Assembly (NCBI GenBank): GCA_904420045.1 | Contig: CAJFTY010000023.1 | Location: 1-44,793, forward strand | Origin: Candidatus Metaruminococcus caecorum | Lineage (GTDB): Bacteria; Bacillota; Clostridia; Oscillospirales; Ruminococcaceae | Reading direction: 5' to 3' | Length of the DNA stretch: 44,793 nucleotides | Shown here: positions 16,892 through 25,798 of the stretch, piece after piece | How the letters are laid out: each line of letters opens with the position of its first letter | Numbering within the stretch: the stretch's first letter is position 1 | Translations under genes and position numbers: made by a program | Notes under the pieces: generated by a model | Database searches by the model: none | What the model saw: the letters and a program-made list of their open reading frames with translations, nothing else | What the model was told of the DNA's origin: nothing

Positions 16892-18805
16892 CTATTTCTT
16901 TTTCTTTCTATGGGGCCCGTTTTTGCCCACAGAGCGAATTGGTCCTTTTTTCCCAGATCGCCGGTTGTTTCCAGAAGCCGCTCCCCTGTTTTTAAAGCCG
17001 TTTTCCGGCGCCTGGGGCGCGGGGGGAACCATGCAGTCTTTTCCATAGCCGATCAAGTCCCGCCGCCCGCATTTTACGAGCGCCCGGCGCACGATATCGG
17101 CGTTTTCCGGCTTAAAGTATTGCAGAAGCGCCCGCTGTTCCGCCTTGTCCCGAGGCGTTCGGGGAACATAGACCTCCTCCATGGTATAGGGATCAAGTCC
17201 TGTGTAAAACATGCAGGTGGCAATGGTGCCGGGGGTGGGATAAAAATCCTGCACCTGTTCCGGGTGCATGTGGTTTTTCTTTAAAAACAACGACAGCTCC
17301 ACCGCGTCCCGCAGAGTGCTCCCCGGATGGGAACTCATCAGGTATGGCACCAGGTACTGTTCTTTCCCGATGGATTTGGTCAGATCGTAAAACCGCTTGG
17401 CAAACGCCTCGTATACCTCGATGTGGGGCTTGCCCATCTTGTCCAGAACGTTATTGCTGCAATGCTCGGGCGCGACCTTGAGCTGCCCGCTTACATGGTA
17501 AGCGATCAGTTCCTTTAAAAACGTGTCGTCCGGATCCTCCATCAGATAGTCGTAGCGGATACCCGAGCGGATAAACACCTTTTTGATCCCCGGAATGGTC
17601 CGCAGGCGGCGCAGAAGCTCCACATACTCGCTGTGGTCGGCTTTGAGCGCCGGACAGGGCGTGGGCGCTAAACATTTTTTTCCCTTACACAGCCCCGCCT
17701 TTTCCTGCTTGTCGCAGGAATTTCGCCGGAAATTGGCCGTGGGGCCGCCCACGTCGTGGATATAGCCCTTAAATCCGGGCTTTTTCGTGAGCATCTCGGC
17801 TTCGCGCACCACCGAATCCATGCTGCGCACCGAGATCTTCCGCCCCTGGTGCAGAGCGATGGAGCAGAAATTGCAGTTTCCAAAGCATCCCCGGTTGTGG
17901 ATGATGGAAAACTCCACCTCCTTGATAGAGGGCACGCCCCCCTGGGCTTCGTACATGGGATGGTAGGCGCGCTGATAAGGCAGCTCGTACACCCAGTCGA
18001 ATTCCTCGGTGGTCAGCGCGGGCATAGGCGGATTCTGCACCAGCATCCGGCTGCCATGCCGCTGAATCACCATACGGCCCCGCACCTCGTCCACCTCGTC
18101 AAACTGGATGCGGCAGGCCTTGGCATAGCTTTTTTTGTCGGTTTTCACCAGTTCATAGTCTGGACACTGCACCGCGCCCAGGGGCGTATTTTTGGGTTCG
18201 GTCAAATAACAGGTTCCCCGGATGTCGGTCATAGCGGCGATGTCCTCCCCCGCCGCCAGCCGGTTGCAGATCTGGATGGTCTGGTTTTCTCCCATGCCGT
18301 AGGACAGCATGTCCGCGCCGCTTTCCAACAAGATGGAGGGCCGCACCCCGTCGTCCCAGTAGTCATAGTGGGCAAACCGGCGCAGGGACGCCTCCAGCCC
18401 GCCGATGATCACCGGTACGTCGGGAAAAAGCTCCTTGCATTTTTTTGTGTATACCGTCACCGCCCGGTCAGGGCGCTTGCCGGCGATATTCCCTGGGGAA
18501 TAGGCGTCGTCGCTCCGCCGCTTTTTAGCGGAGGTATAGTGGGCCACCATGGAATCCACGTTCCCGGAGGTAACCATAAAGGCGTATTTCGGTTTTCCAA
18601 GCTTTGTAAAGTCCCGGGCCGATTTCCAGTCGGGCTGGGCGATCACCCCCACTGTGTAGCCGATGGCCTCAATCACCCGGGAGATGATGGCGACTCCAAA
18701 GCTGGGATGATCCACATACGCGTCCCCGGTAATGCAGATAAAGTCCAGCTGCTCGATTCCCCGGTCGATCAGATCCTGCTTGCAGACAGGTAAAAATCCA
18801 TTCAT
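16892..18805 (-). CDS. YgiQ family radical SAM protein
   Basis: The 637 aa protein has a B12-binding-like N-terminal region (about 1-280) and a radical SAM core with the cluster cysteines C307, C311 and C314 (CFGNCNFC). The conserved GGPTANFRR and APEHCSNNVLDKMGKP segments and the C-terminal DUF3362 region, with a basic low-complexity tail, follow. The reaction is unknown. The ATG at 18805 gives the family N-terminus (MNGFLPVCKQDL) and has AAAGGAA upstream. An extension to 18877 is rejected. The gene stands 108 nt after the nucleotidyltransferase gene. Confidence 0.9.
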   Translation of the reverse strand: MNGFLPVCKQDLIDRGIEQLDFICITGDAYVDHPSFGVAIISRVIEAIGYTVGVIAQPDWKSARDFTKLGKPKYAFMVTSGNVDSMVAHYTSAKKRRSDDAYSPGNIAGKRPDRAVTVYTKKCKELFPDVPVIIGGLEASLRRFAHYDYWDDGVRPSILLESGADMLSYGMGENQTIQICNRLAAGEDIAAMTDIRGTCYLTEPKNTPLGAVQCPDYELVKTDKKSYAKACRIQFDEVDEVRGRMVIQRHGSRMLVQNPPMPALTTEEFDWVYELPYQRAYHPMYEAQGGVPSIKEVEFSIIHNRGCFGNCNFCSIALHQGRKISVRSMDSVVREAEMLTKKPGFKGYIHDVGGPTANFRRNSCDKQEKAGLCKGKKCLAPTPCPALKADHSEYVELLRRLRTIPGIKKVFIRSGIRYDYLMEDPDDTFLKELIAYHVSGQLKVAPEHCSNNVLDKMGKPHIEVYEAFAKRFYDLTKSIGKEQYLVPYLMSSHPGSTLRDAVELSLFLKKNHMHPEQVQDFYPTPGTIATCMFYTGLDPYTMEEVYVPRTPRDKAEQRALLQYFKPENADIVRRALVKCGRRDLIGYGKDCMVPPAPQAPENGFKNRGAASGNNRRSGKKGPIRSVGKNGPHRKKKK

Positions 18806-18913
18806 GAACGTGTTCCTTTCTTTTTTACCATCAATCCGGTGGGCGTAGAGGAGTCCCTTTTTAATCGCTTTTAACAAGGTCTGCCCCCCAGAGCAGCCCG
18901 GGCGTTTGGTATG

Positions 18914-19726
18914 TTATGGAGTGAGAAAACCGGCTGTCCGCTTTCGGGCGTAATCCCGAAACGCCAGAAGCTCCGCCTGTGGAAAAGCGGAAGGATCCGC
19001 CGGTTTTTCAGAATGATAGACAGTCAAGGCCGTTTGGATCAAAGGCCGGTAGCGATATGGAAAATGCGCAAGACCCCACGCTCCACCCTCGTCTTTATTG
19101 GATGGAAACGCGCTTTTTTCCTCCAAAAGCTGCATGGTCCGGCAGATATTCAGAATTCCGTAGCAGGGATTTTGCAGAATGGTTTCATCCTGCAAAATCC
19201 AGCGAAAATCCTCCCAAACCGCCCGAAAAAAATCCTCCCACCGGACCGGGCCGAACACCGCTTTAACCGGCTCTCCCCACAGGCAGACGCCCCGCCTGCC
19301 CACGCAGTACAAGTGCGCCGGAAGATCTGGATCAAACCGCTCAGCTTCATAATCCACCTGGCCGGCGAGAATCCGGTCATGCCAATGGGAACTGTAATGG
19401 AGCTCATAGGGCATGGGAATGGGCAGATAAAAGGCCGTTTCTGCAGTAATGACCGAGCATTCCAGATTTCCCTGAGTAGGACGCGTTTGGGCAAGCTGCG
19501 CGATTCTCTGATTCGTTTGTCTGTAAAGCGAGGGAGGCAGTGGGTTTTCCACTACGACAATCAGATCCAGATCGCTTTTGGGGCGATAGTAGCTCCCCGT
19601 CGCCAAAGAGCCGTGCAGGTAAATTCCCTTGAGCTCGTCTTCAAAGGCATCCAAGAGCAAAGCAATCAGCCGCTGCACAAACGCTTTAATATCCGCATCA
19701 CAGTCGGACCATTGCTGTGCACGCAT
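18914..19726 (-). CDS. AadA-like nucleotidyltransferase (DUF4111)
   Basis: The 270 aa protein has the polymerase-beta-type nucleotidyltransferase signature HGSLATGSY followed by SDLDLIVVV (G39, S40, catalytic D52 and D54). A helical C-terminal domain of the aminoglycoside adenylyltransferase (DUF4111) kind follows. Relatives include the streptomycin/spectinomycin adenylyltransferase AadA, but many chromosomal members have no shown resistance role, so no drug can be named. The ATG at 19726 has GGGGAG about 8 nt upstream. The gene follows the Rnf operon terminator, so it needs its own promoter, which I could not identify. Confidence 0.78.
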   Translation of the reverse strand: MRAQQWSDCDADIKAFVQRLIALLLDAFEDELKGIYLHGSLATGSYYRPKSDLDLIVVVENPLPPSLYRQTNQRIAQLAQTRPTQGNLECSVITAETAFYLPIPMPYELHYSSHWHDRILAGQVDYEAERFDPDLPAHLYCVGRRGVCLWGEPVKAVFGPVRWEDFFRAVWEDFRWILQDETILQNPCYGILNICRTMQLLEEKSAFPSNKDEGGAWGLAHFPYRYRPLIQTALTVYHSEKPADPSAFPQAELLAFRDYARKRTAGFLTP

Positions 19727-19779
19727 CAACCAGACTCCCCTTTCCGGCGCAAACCCCTTATTTGTACTATTTTGACATG

Positions 19780-19812
19780 AAAAAGCGCGGCTGTCAACCG
19801 ACAGCCGCGTAA
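19780..19812 (-). terminator. Terminator of the Rnf operon
   Basis: A perfect 10 bp inverted repeat (19786-19795 with 19800-19809) with a 4 nt loop lies 20 nt beyond the rnfB stop. Five T follow on the minus strand. It ends the apbE-to-rnfB transcript. Confidence 0.9.
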
Positions 19813-19829
19813 AGTGATACGGAATCATT

Positions 19830-20624
19830 TTACGAAAACGAATGGATGCACTGCACTGGGCAGACCTTGACACAGGCGCCGCAGCGGGTGCATTTATCAT
19901 AGTCGATCCGCGCCAAATTCCCCTCCACATGGATGGCGTCATAGGGGCAGGTTTTTTCGCACTTCTTACAGGCGATGCACCCGTTGGAACAATTGCCTCT
20001 GGTCACCTTGCCGGAGTTCTGGCTGGCGCAGATGACGTTGACGCTCGCTGTGGCGTCCACCATATTAATCAGGTGCTTCGGGCATTGAACAGCACACAGC
20101 GTGCAGCCAACGCACTTTTTCGGGTCGACCCGGGCCACGCCGTCCACCAGATGGATCGCGTCGTACCGGCAGGCCTTGACGCAGTCGCCAAATCCGATGC
20201 AGCCGTAATCGCACAAGCCGCTTCCGGCGTAAAACTCGTTGCAGGCCGCGCAGGTGGGCGTGCCATGGTACTCATATTTATCTCCGGTGGCGGAACACAC
20301 GCCGCCGCAGTGCACAACGGCTACCTTTTCGGATACGTCCTCAAAAGAAACGCCCATAATCTCGCTGATCTTTTTTGCGGCGGCGTCTCCTCCCGGCACG
20401 CAGCGGTTGGTGCTCACACCCTCGGACACAATTTTTTCCGCATACTGGTCGCAGCCGGAAAAACCGCACACCCCGCAGTTGATGCCGGGCAGAGCCTCCC
20501 GGACGGCTTGAGTCTTTTCGTCCGATTTAACCGCGAACACTGTGGACACCACTGCCAGCAGCAGTCCCGCCAAAAGCCCTAATCCCACAAACAACAGGAT
20601 GGGCAACAGATAGGTTTCAAACAT
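19830..20624 (-). CDS. rnfB: Ion-translocating oxidoreductase subunit RnfB
   Basis: The iron-sulfur subunit that takes electrons from reduced ferredoxin into the Rnf complex. The 264 aa protein has an N-terminal membrane helix (about 5-30), a four-cysteine Fe-S domain (INCGVCGFSGCDQY with a later C), and several 4Fe-4S ferredoxin motifs to the C-terminus (CVGCTLCAVQCP, CIACKKCEKTCP, CTRCGACVKVCP). The ATG at 20624 is preferred over an upstream TTG at 20636, which sits directly against the AAAGGAA ribosome site. The spacing to the ATG is long (about 12 nt), so the start is less certain. It is last in the operon. Confidence 0.94.
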   Translation of the reverse strand: MFETYLLPILLFVGLGLLAGLLLAVVSTVFAVKSDEKTQAVREALPGINCGVCGFSGCDQYAEKIVSEGVSTNRCVPGGDAAAKKISEIMGVSFEDVSEKVAVVHCGGVCSATGDKYEYHGTPTCAACNEFYAGSGLCDYGCIGFGDCVKACRYDAIHLVDGVARVDPKKCVGCTLCAVQCPKHLINMVDATASVNVICASQNSGKVTRGNCSNGCIACKKCEKTCPYDAIHVEGNLARIDYDKCTRCGACVKVCPVQCIHSFS

Positions 20625-20674
20625 AAAAGCCCGCAATTCCTTTCCATGTAATTTGATGAAAACGCGCCGGTCCT

Positions 20675-21265
20675 TTACTGGAACATGCCTTCCACCACAC
20701 CGCCGAAGCCTACAAAGGACACCGAGACAATGGCCGCCGCCACCAGGGTGGCCGGCATTCCCTTAAACGCTTTTGGAAGCTCCGACGCGTCGATCTTCTG
20801 CCGGATTCCCGCGAACAGAATCAGTGCCAGCATAAAGCCCAGGCCTCCGCCCAGGGCGTTGACCATCGATTCAGCAAAGGTGTACTCGTTGTCGATGTTT
20901 AAAAGCGTTACACCCAGTACCGCACAGTTGGTGGTAATCAGTGGCAGATATACTCCCAGTGCCTTGTACAGGGACGGGATAAACCGCTTGAGCACAATTT
21001 CCACCATCTGGACAAACAGGGCGATAATCAGGATAAATACCACGATCCGAAGGTATTCCAGCCCGTTGGGAGCCAGAAGTCCTGTGTAGATCGGATAGGT
21101 CACCGCTGTGGCCATAAGCATGACAAAGATGACCGCCAGGCTCATGCCAAAGGCGGAATTGACCTTTTTGGAAACCCCCAGGAAAGGACACACGCCCATA
21201 AACTTGGACAGCACGAAGTTATCCACTAAAATCGCACCGATCAAAATAATCATCATGTCTTTCAT
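20675..21265 (-). CDS. rnfA: Ion-translocating oxidoreductase subunit RnfA
   Basis: An integral membrane subunit of Rnf with six predicted membrane helices. The 196 aa protein has the conserved DNFVLSKFMGVCPFLGVSKK segment near the N-terminus and a matching TTNCAVLGV segment in the middle. The cysteines in these inverted halves hold the intramembrane 2Fe-2S cluster shared with RnfE. It starts 3 nt after the rnfE stop, and rnfB follows after 50 nt. Rnf couples electron flow from ferredoxin to NAD with Na+ or H+ export. Confidence 0.95.
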   Translation of the reverse strand: MKDMMIILIGAILVDNFVLSKFMGVCPFLGVSKKVNSAFGMSLAVIFVMLMATAVTYPIYTGLLAPNGLEYLRIVVFILIIALFVQMVEIVLKRFIPSLYKALGVYLPLITTNCAVLGVTLLNIDNEYTFAESMVNALGGGLGFMLALILFAGIRQKIDASELPKAFKGMPATLVAAAIVSVSFVGFGGVVEGMFQ

Positions 21266-21268
21266 CGG

Positions 21269-21946
21269 TTAGGCGTTCTCCTTTCCTGTGTTTTCAAGGC
21301 CCGCCCGGCCGCAGGCCTGAGCCGAAGGGCAGTTCTGGCAGCCTGCGCTTTTGGGCTGGCGGTTGGTGATCATTCCCACAATGGCGATGATAACGCCGAA
21401 CACGAAAAATCCACCAGCCGGGGTGACAAAGAAGTGAATCGGTTCAAACAAGTCCTTGGTCACCGTCAGTCCCATCCAGGTGCCGGCGCCCAAAAGCTCC
21501 CGCACCGACCCCAGGATAAACAGCGCCAGGGTAAAGCCAAAGCCCATTCCCAGCGCGTCCAGTGCAGATTTTCCCACCCCGTTTTGGCTGGCGAAGATCT
21601 CCGCCCGGGCCAGGATGATGCAGTTGACCACGATCAGGGAAAGATAGATTCCCAGCGCCTTGTCGAGCTCGGGAAGGTAGGCTTTCATCAAAAAGCCGAT
21701 GATGGTCACAAAGCCCGCGATGATTACGATAAACGACGGCAGCCGCACCGCCTTGGGGATCAGCTTTTTAATCAGTGAGATCACCACGTTGGAGCCCAGC
21801 AGCACAAAGGTGGTGGCAAGCCCCATGCCGATCCCGTTTTTGGCCACCGTAGTCACCGCCAAGGAGGGACACATCCCCAGCATCAAAACCAGCACAGGAT
21901 TTTCCTTAATCAGGCCGTTTAAGAATACCTTGAGTCCGCCTTTCAT
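21269..21946 (-). CDS. rnfE: Ion-translocating oxidoreductase subunit RnfE
   Basis: An integral membrane partner of RnfA. The 225 aa protein has six predicted helices, ENPVLVLMLGMCPSLAVTT near the N-terminus and SLIVVNCIILARAE in the middle, each with one cluster cysteine. The C-terminus adds a hydrophilic tail with CQNC and one further cysteine (about 205-215), which is not part of the minimal family fold. Its ATG shares one base with the preceding stop (TGATG), indicating translational coupling to the RnfD-RnfG frame. Confidence 0.95.
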   Translation of the reverse strand: MKGGLKVFLNGLIKENPVLVLMLGMCPSLAVTTVAKNGIGMGLATTFVLLGSNVVISLIKKLIPKAVRLPSFIVIIAGFVTIIGFLMKAYLPELDKALGIYLSLIVVNCIILARAEIFASQNGVGKSALDALGMGFGFTLALFILGSVRELLGAGTWMGLTVTKDLFEPIHFFVTPAGGFFVFGVIIAIVGMITNRQPKSAGCQNCPSAQACGRAGLENTGKENA

Positions 21947-23436
21947 CAGGACAACGCCCCTTTCAGCTGCTCGAAGGCGGCAAGCGCCTTGTTAACCCCG
22001 TCGGTAAAGCCTTTGGAAGAAATCGTCGCCCCTGCGATGGCGTCGATCTCGCCCTCCCCTTTTGCCGTGCCATTTTTCACCGCAGTAAGCTCCCCGATTT
22101 TGCCCACAAACTGTTTTTGGAACTCCTCTTCGGTGATGCGGGAGCCTAAATCCGGCGTTTCGGTCTGGGCGGTAACCCGGGTGCCGGTAATCTTTCCGTC
22201 CTTGTCCACGGCCACCACCATTTCAATGTCGCCTCCGTAGCCCTTGGGGGTTACCACCAGGGCGAGCTTTTGGCCCGACGCGTCTTTAAACACCGTCTGA
22301 AGCTTGTTTTCCTCAAAAGCCGCCGCATCAAATTCCACCTGCTCGCCGCCTTCTCCGAGCAGGTCGTTCACAGCGGCCTGTACCTCCTCGCTGACCGCAC
22401 TCTCGTCGGATTTGGTCAGGTTATAGGTGAACACCAGCGCCGAGGACACCACCAGCGCAATGATCGCCAGGGTGACCACAGGTTTTACAATATCCCGGGC
22501 TACTCTCATTTTTTTCCCTCCAAACGGTTTAATCTTAGTGCCCTTGTCGATGTATGGCACCAAAATATTCATAAACAAAATGGCAAAGGACACGCCCTCC
22601 GGATAAGAGCCAAACTGCCGGATGATGATGGTCAGCGTTCCGCAGCCCAGGGCAAAGACGATTTTGCCAAGGGTGGTCACCGGCGACGTGGAGTAATCGG
22701 TGGCCATAAAGATCGCGCCCAGCATCAATCCTCCGCTCATGATCTGGGCCACCGGATCGGTTCCGAAGATCACCGAGAACAAAAACACTGTGCCCACAAA
22801 GGTAATGGGGGTGACCGGATGGATCACCCGGCGTGCCACCAGATAAATTCCGCCGATCAGCAGGGCCAAAACGCTTGTTTCTCCCAGACATCCGCCCCGC
22901 ACGCCCAGGAATAAATCCAGGTAGCCTGGCATATCGGAGGTTCCCATCTGGACCAAAGGTGTCGCGCCTGTGATGACATCCGCCCCGGAGCTTCGGTAGA
23001 AAAACGGCTGCGCCCAGGTGGTCATCTGGCCGGAAAAGCTCACCAGCAGGATTACCCTCGCTGTGATGGCGGGATTGGCGAAATTCTGGCCGATGCCGCC
23101 AAAGAGCTGTTTAACCACTACAATGGCGAAAAAGCTTCCCACCACCGCCATCCACAGCGGAATGGTGACCGGCAGGTTATAGGCAAGCAGCACGCCGGTG
23201 ACAGCGGCGCTTAAATCCGAAATGGTGTTGTCCCGCTTCATGATCTTCCGGGTCAGATATTCAAAGAGCACACAGCTGGCAACGCAGGTTAGCGTAACAA
23301 GCGCCGCCCGCAGGCCAAAGATGATGTTGGCCGCAATAAATGCGGGAACCAGCGCGATGAGCACATCCAGCATGATTCGGGTGGTGCTGTTCTGGCTCCT
23401 GCGATGGGGAGAGGATGCAACCGCTAAACGATTCAA
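21946..23436 (-). CDS. rnfDG: RnfD-RnfG fusion, flavin-carrying Rnf subunits
   Basis: One 496 aa frame covers two normally separate subunits. Residues 1 to about 309 are RnfD: multiple membrane helices and TGATPL with T159 as the expected FMN attachment site. Residues 310-496 are RnfG: one helix (about 317-340), an extracytoplasmic domain, and AGATISS with T471 as the expected FMN site. The join GGKK-MRVARD lies on GGAGGG followed by seven A and TG (22507-22520), which would be a normal ribosome site and ATG for rnfG. With six A the rnfD frame would end in TGA overlapping that ATG. The fusion may be real, a slippage site, or a one-base sequence error. The TTG start at 23436 has GAGGTG 9 nt upstream. 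Confidence 0.9.
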   Translation of the reverse strand: MNRLAVASSPHRRSQNSTTRIMLDVLIALVPAFIAANIIFGLRAALVTLTCVASCVLFEYLTRKIMKRDNTISDLSAAVTGVLLAYNLPVTIPLWMAVVGSFFAIVVVKQLFGGIGQNFANPAITARVILLVSFSGQMTTWAQPFFYRSSGADVITGATPLVQMGTSDMPGYLDLFLGVRGGCLGETSVLALLIGGIYLVARRVIHPVTPITFVGTVFLFSVIFGTDPVAQIMSGGLMLGAIFMATDYSTSPVTTLGKIVFALGCGTLTIIIRQFGSYPEGVSFAILFMNILVPYIDKGTKIKPFGGKKMRVARDIVKPVVTLAIIALVVSSALVFTYNLTKSDESAVSEEVQAAVNDLLGEGGEQVEFDAAAFEENKLQTVFKDASGQKLALVVTPKGYGGDIEMVVAVDKDGKITGTRVTAQTETPDLGSRITEEEFQKQFVGKIGELTAVKNGTAKGEGEIDAIAGATISSKGFTDGVNKALAAFEQLKGALS

Positions 23437-23455
23437 AACTTACTTCACCTCAAAC

Positions 23456-24778
23456 TTATTTTTGTTTCTGCTCTTTCAGATACGCCTTGGCGAGCTGGTT
23501 TTTCTGGGCCAGGTTGCGCTTGGCGGGACAGATATACGAACAGCAGCCGCAGTTCATGCACAGGTTAACGCTCATCGCGGTGAGAGCCGCTGCGTTTTTG
23601 GAGTCATAGGCTTTTTCCAGCGCCGCGGGCATCAGATTCATGGGGCAGACGTATACGCATTTGCCGCAGCGGATGCAGGCCGTCGTTTTAGGCACTTGGG
23701 CGTTTTTTTGATCGAAGGCCAGCACGGCGTTGTTATTTTTAATCACCGGTGTTTCAGGATCGTATACGCACACGCCCATCATCGGCCCTCCCATGAGGAT
23801 CATCTTGACCGCTTCCTCGTCTGTGTCGCAGAAGCGGAGCACCTCACCGATGGGCGTCCCCAGGGGAACCTCTACGTTCTGGGGCTTTCGCACAACGGGG
23901 CCGTCCACCGTCAGACGGCGGGAGATAAACGGCATTCCGGTTTTTAAATACCGGGCCAGAAACGCCACCGAGGACACGTTCATCACCAGCACCCCGTGGT
24001 CGGCGGGGAGCTTGCCGTCCTCCACCACCCGGCCAGTGGCGGTGTAGATGATTACTTTTTCCGCGCCTTGCGGGTATTTGGAGTGAAGTTTTACCACCTG
24101 GATGCCGGAATCCCCTGCCGCTGCTTCATCCAGCGCCCGGATCGCGGCGGGCTTATCATCCTCCACCCCGATGTAAGCGTTGTCGATCCGCAGCCATTTT
24201 TTCACCGCTTGAATTCCTTCGATGACGTCGGCGGTGTGCTCCAGACATTCCCGGTAGTCCGAGGTGATGTAGGGCTCGCATTCCGCGGCGTTGATCACCA
24301 GGGTGTCCAGACGGTTGACGTCTTTGTAGCCAAGCTTGACATGGGCGGGAAAGCCCGCTCCCCCCATGCCCGCCAGGCCGCTTTCCCGCACGGCTTTTAA
24401 AAAGCTCTCCCGGTCGGTGACCGTGGGCGGCGCAATCTCTTCGCTGACCGCCTGCTCCCCGTCCGGACGGATCACCACCGCCTGAGTGACCGCGCCGCCC
24501 ACGGCGGTGTATTCCTGAAGCTCGGCCACCTCGCCCGAAACACTGGCATGGACGGGGACTGAAAACAGCTCGTCACAATCTCCGATCTTCTGCCCCACCT
24601 TGACCAGATCGCCCTTTTTCACCAGCGGGCGGCAGGGTTTTCCCATATGCTGAAGCATGGGGAGTTTGACTGCCGCCGGCATCGGGAGCCGGACGGTTTC
24701 CATCTCCTGAGTGTGTTTATCGTGGCGCAGGAACACGCCTCTCAGCTTTCGCCTACTTTTTGATACGGACAAATTCAT
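23456..24778 (-). CDS. rnfC: Ion-translocating oxidoreductase subunit RnfC
   Basis: The peripheral NADH-side subunit, with FMN and 4Fe-4S clusters. The 440 aa protein starts with a barrel-sandwich-like region (KPCRPLVKKGDLVKVGQKIG). It then has the glycine-rich SGLAGMGGAGFPAHVK nucleotide/flavin site, AAECEPYITSDYR, and two 4Fe-4S motifs near the C-terminus (CIRCGKCVYVCP, CMNCGCCSYICP). The ATG at 24778 overlaps the end of the upstream gene by 26 nt with AAAAGG very close. A TTG two codons later has better spacing, so the exact start is uncertain. Confidence 0.94.
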   Translation of the reverse strand: MNLSVSKSRRKLRGVFLRHDKHTQEMETVRLPMPAAVKLPMLQHMGKPCRPLVKKGDLVKVGQKIGDCDELFSVPVHASVSGEVAELQEYTAVGGAVTQAVVIRPDGEQAVSEEIAPPTVTDRESFLKAVRESGLAGMGGAGFPAHVKLGYKDVNRLDTLVINAAECEPYITSDYRECLEHTADVIEGIQAVKKWLRIDNAYIGVEDDKPAAIRALDEAAAGDSGIQVVKLHSKYPQGAEKVIIYTATGRVVEDGKLPADHGVLVMNVSSVAFLARYLKTGMPFISRRLTVDGPVVRKPQNVEVPLGTPIGEVLRFCDTDEEAVKMILMGGPMMGVCVYDPETPVIKNNNAVLAFDQKNAQVPKTTACIRCGKCVYVCPMNLMPAALEKAYDSKNAAALTAMSVNLCMNCGCCSYICPAKRNLAQKNQLAKAYLKEQKQK

Positions 24779-25334
24779 CACCTTTTCTGTTTGGGTTGGA
24801 TTTAAAAAGCGCCAATTGCAGACGCTCCAAAGCGGGCAGTACAATCTTCAGCACGGTCCCCGTGACAACGCCCATGACCACGCCGGATACGATCAGCACC
24901 GGAACATACGCAAATATAAGGGTAGTCCCCGTAAACAGCGACGCGGCGGCCAGCTGTCCCAGGTTGTGGAACACAGCTCCGAACACGCTGACGATGAAAT
25001 AGCTGATCCGGCGTTTTCCCACTGCCAGAAGCAGCAGCATGACCAGAAGGGAAAAAAGCCCGCCTGTCACACTTAAAGCCGCCGCTGTCAGACCTCGGGT
25101 CAGCAGGACAAACCCGGATTTTAACACCGTCACCGTCAGCGCGGGAAGAGGGCCCATAAAAAACAGCGTGTACATGGTGACGATGTTGGACAACCCTAGT
25201 TTAACGCCGGGCGGCATGGCTGGCAAAGGCGGGATCAGCCCCTCCAGGAAGGAAAGCGCCGAGGCCATCGCCAGCAAAAGTCCTAAAAAAACCATATGGC
25301 GAAGGGGCCTAAAAATGGATTGATTGTGCATCAT
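24753..25334 (-). CDS. Gx transporter family membrane protein
   Basis: A 193 aa integral membrane protein with about five to six hydrophobic segments. It belongs to the family long labelled heptaprenyl diphosphate synthase component I and now called Gx transporter; the PGVKLGLSNIV segment is characteristic. The family resembles ECF substrate-binding subunits, and its substrate is unknown. Its constant place between the NusG domain II gene and rnfC in clostridial Rnf operons suggests a role in flavin or membrane supply for the complex, but this is inference only. The first of two adjacent ATGs has GGGGGA upstream. Confidence 0.85.
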   Translation of the reverse strand: MMHNQSIFRPLRHMVFLGLLLAMASALSFLEGLIPPLPAMPPGVKLGLSNIVTMYTLFFMGPLPALTVTVLKSGFVLLTRGLTAAALSVTGGLFSLLVMLLLLAVGKRRISYFIVSVFGAVFHNLGQLAAASLFTGTTLIFAYVPVLIVSGVVMGVVTGTVLKIVLPALERLQLALFKSNPNRKGDEFVRIKK

Positions 25335-25374
25335 GGCGTCCTATCCCCCTTTTTTACAGTGAAATACAGCCTGG

Positions 25375-25794
25375 CTACCCCGCCACGGCGTCTACATTCG
25401 AACTGCTCTGTTTTCCAACAATTCGGACCGCCACCCGGTTTGGGATACAGGCGGCGGTTTGATGAGCCGTCCCCAGAAATCCGGCGTGTTCGCAGAGTTT
25501 ATCCGGGCATTTTGCGTTTATGAACCTTATTTTGCCCTGTTTTACCTCAAAAGTTACGTCGGGACGCTGATCCAAAGAAAAAATTTCGTCAATTCCGTTT
25601 GTTAGGTCGACGATTTTAACCAGCTTACCGTCACAGAGGATCTGGGCCTGCAAGATTTCGTTCGCTTGATGTTTTTGTCCAAACAGCCAAAAAACGCCGT
25701 ATGCAATACCCGCAACCAGCAGCAGGCACAGAATGATAAAGAGATCGCCGCGCCTTAAAAAGGCGCGGGATCCCTTTGCTTGTTGTTGTTTCAA
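25375..25794 (-). CDS. NusG domain II-containing membrane-anchored protein
   Basis: The 139 aa product has one N-terminal membrane segment (about 18-38) and an extracytoplasmic NusG domain II. The DKLCEHAGFLGTAHQTAACIPNR region carries the conserved cysteines of this family. It is found beside ApbE and Rnf genes across Clostridia, but its role is unknown. The start is a TTG at 25794, 4 nt after the apbE stop, with GAGGGG upstream and no better ATG. A perfect 9 bp hairpin (25748-25768) lies inside codons 9-16. Confidence 0.82.
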   Translation of the reverse strand: MKQQQAKGSRAFLRRGDLFIILCLLLVAGIAYGVFWLFGQKHQANEILQAQILCDGKLVKIVDLTNGIDEIFSLDQRPDVTFEVKQGKIRFINAKCPDKLCEHAGFLGTAHQTAACIPNRVAVRIVGKQSSSNVDAVAG

Positions 25795-25798
25795 TCGA

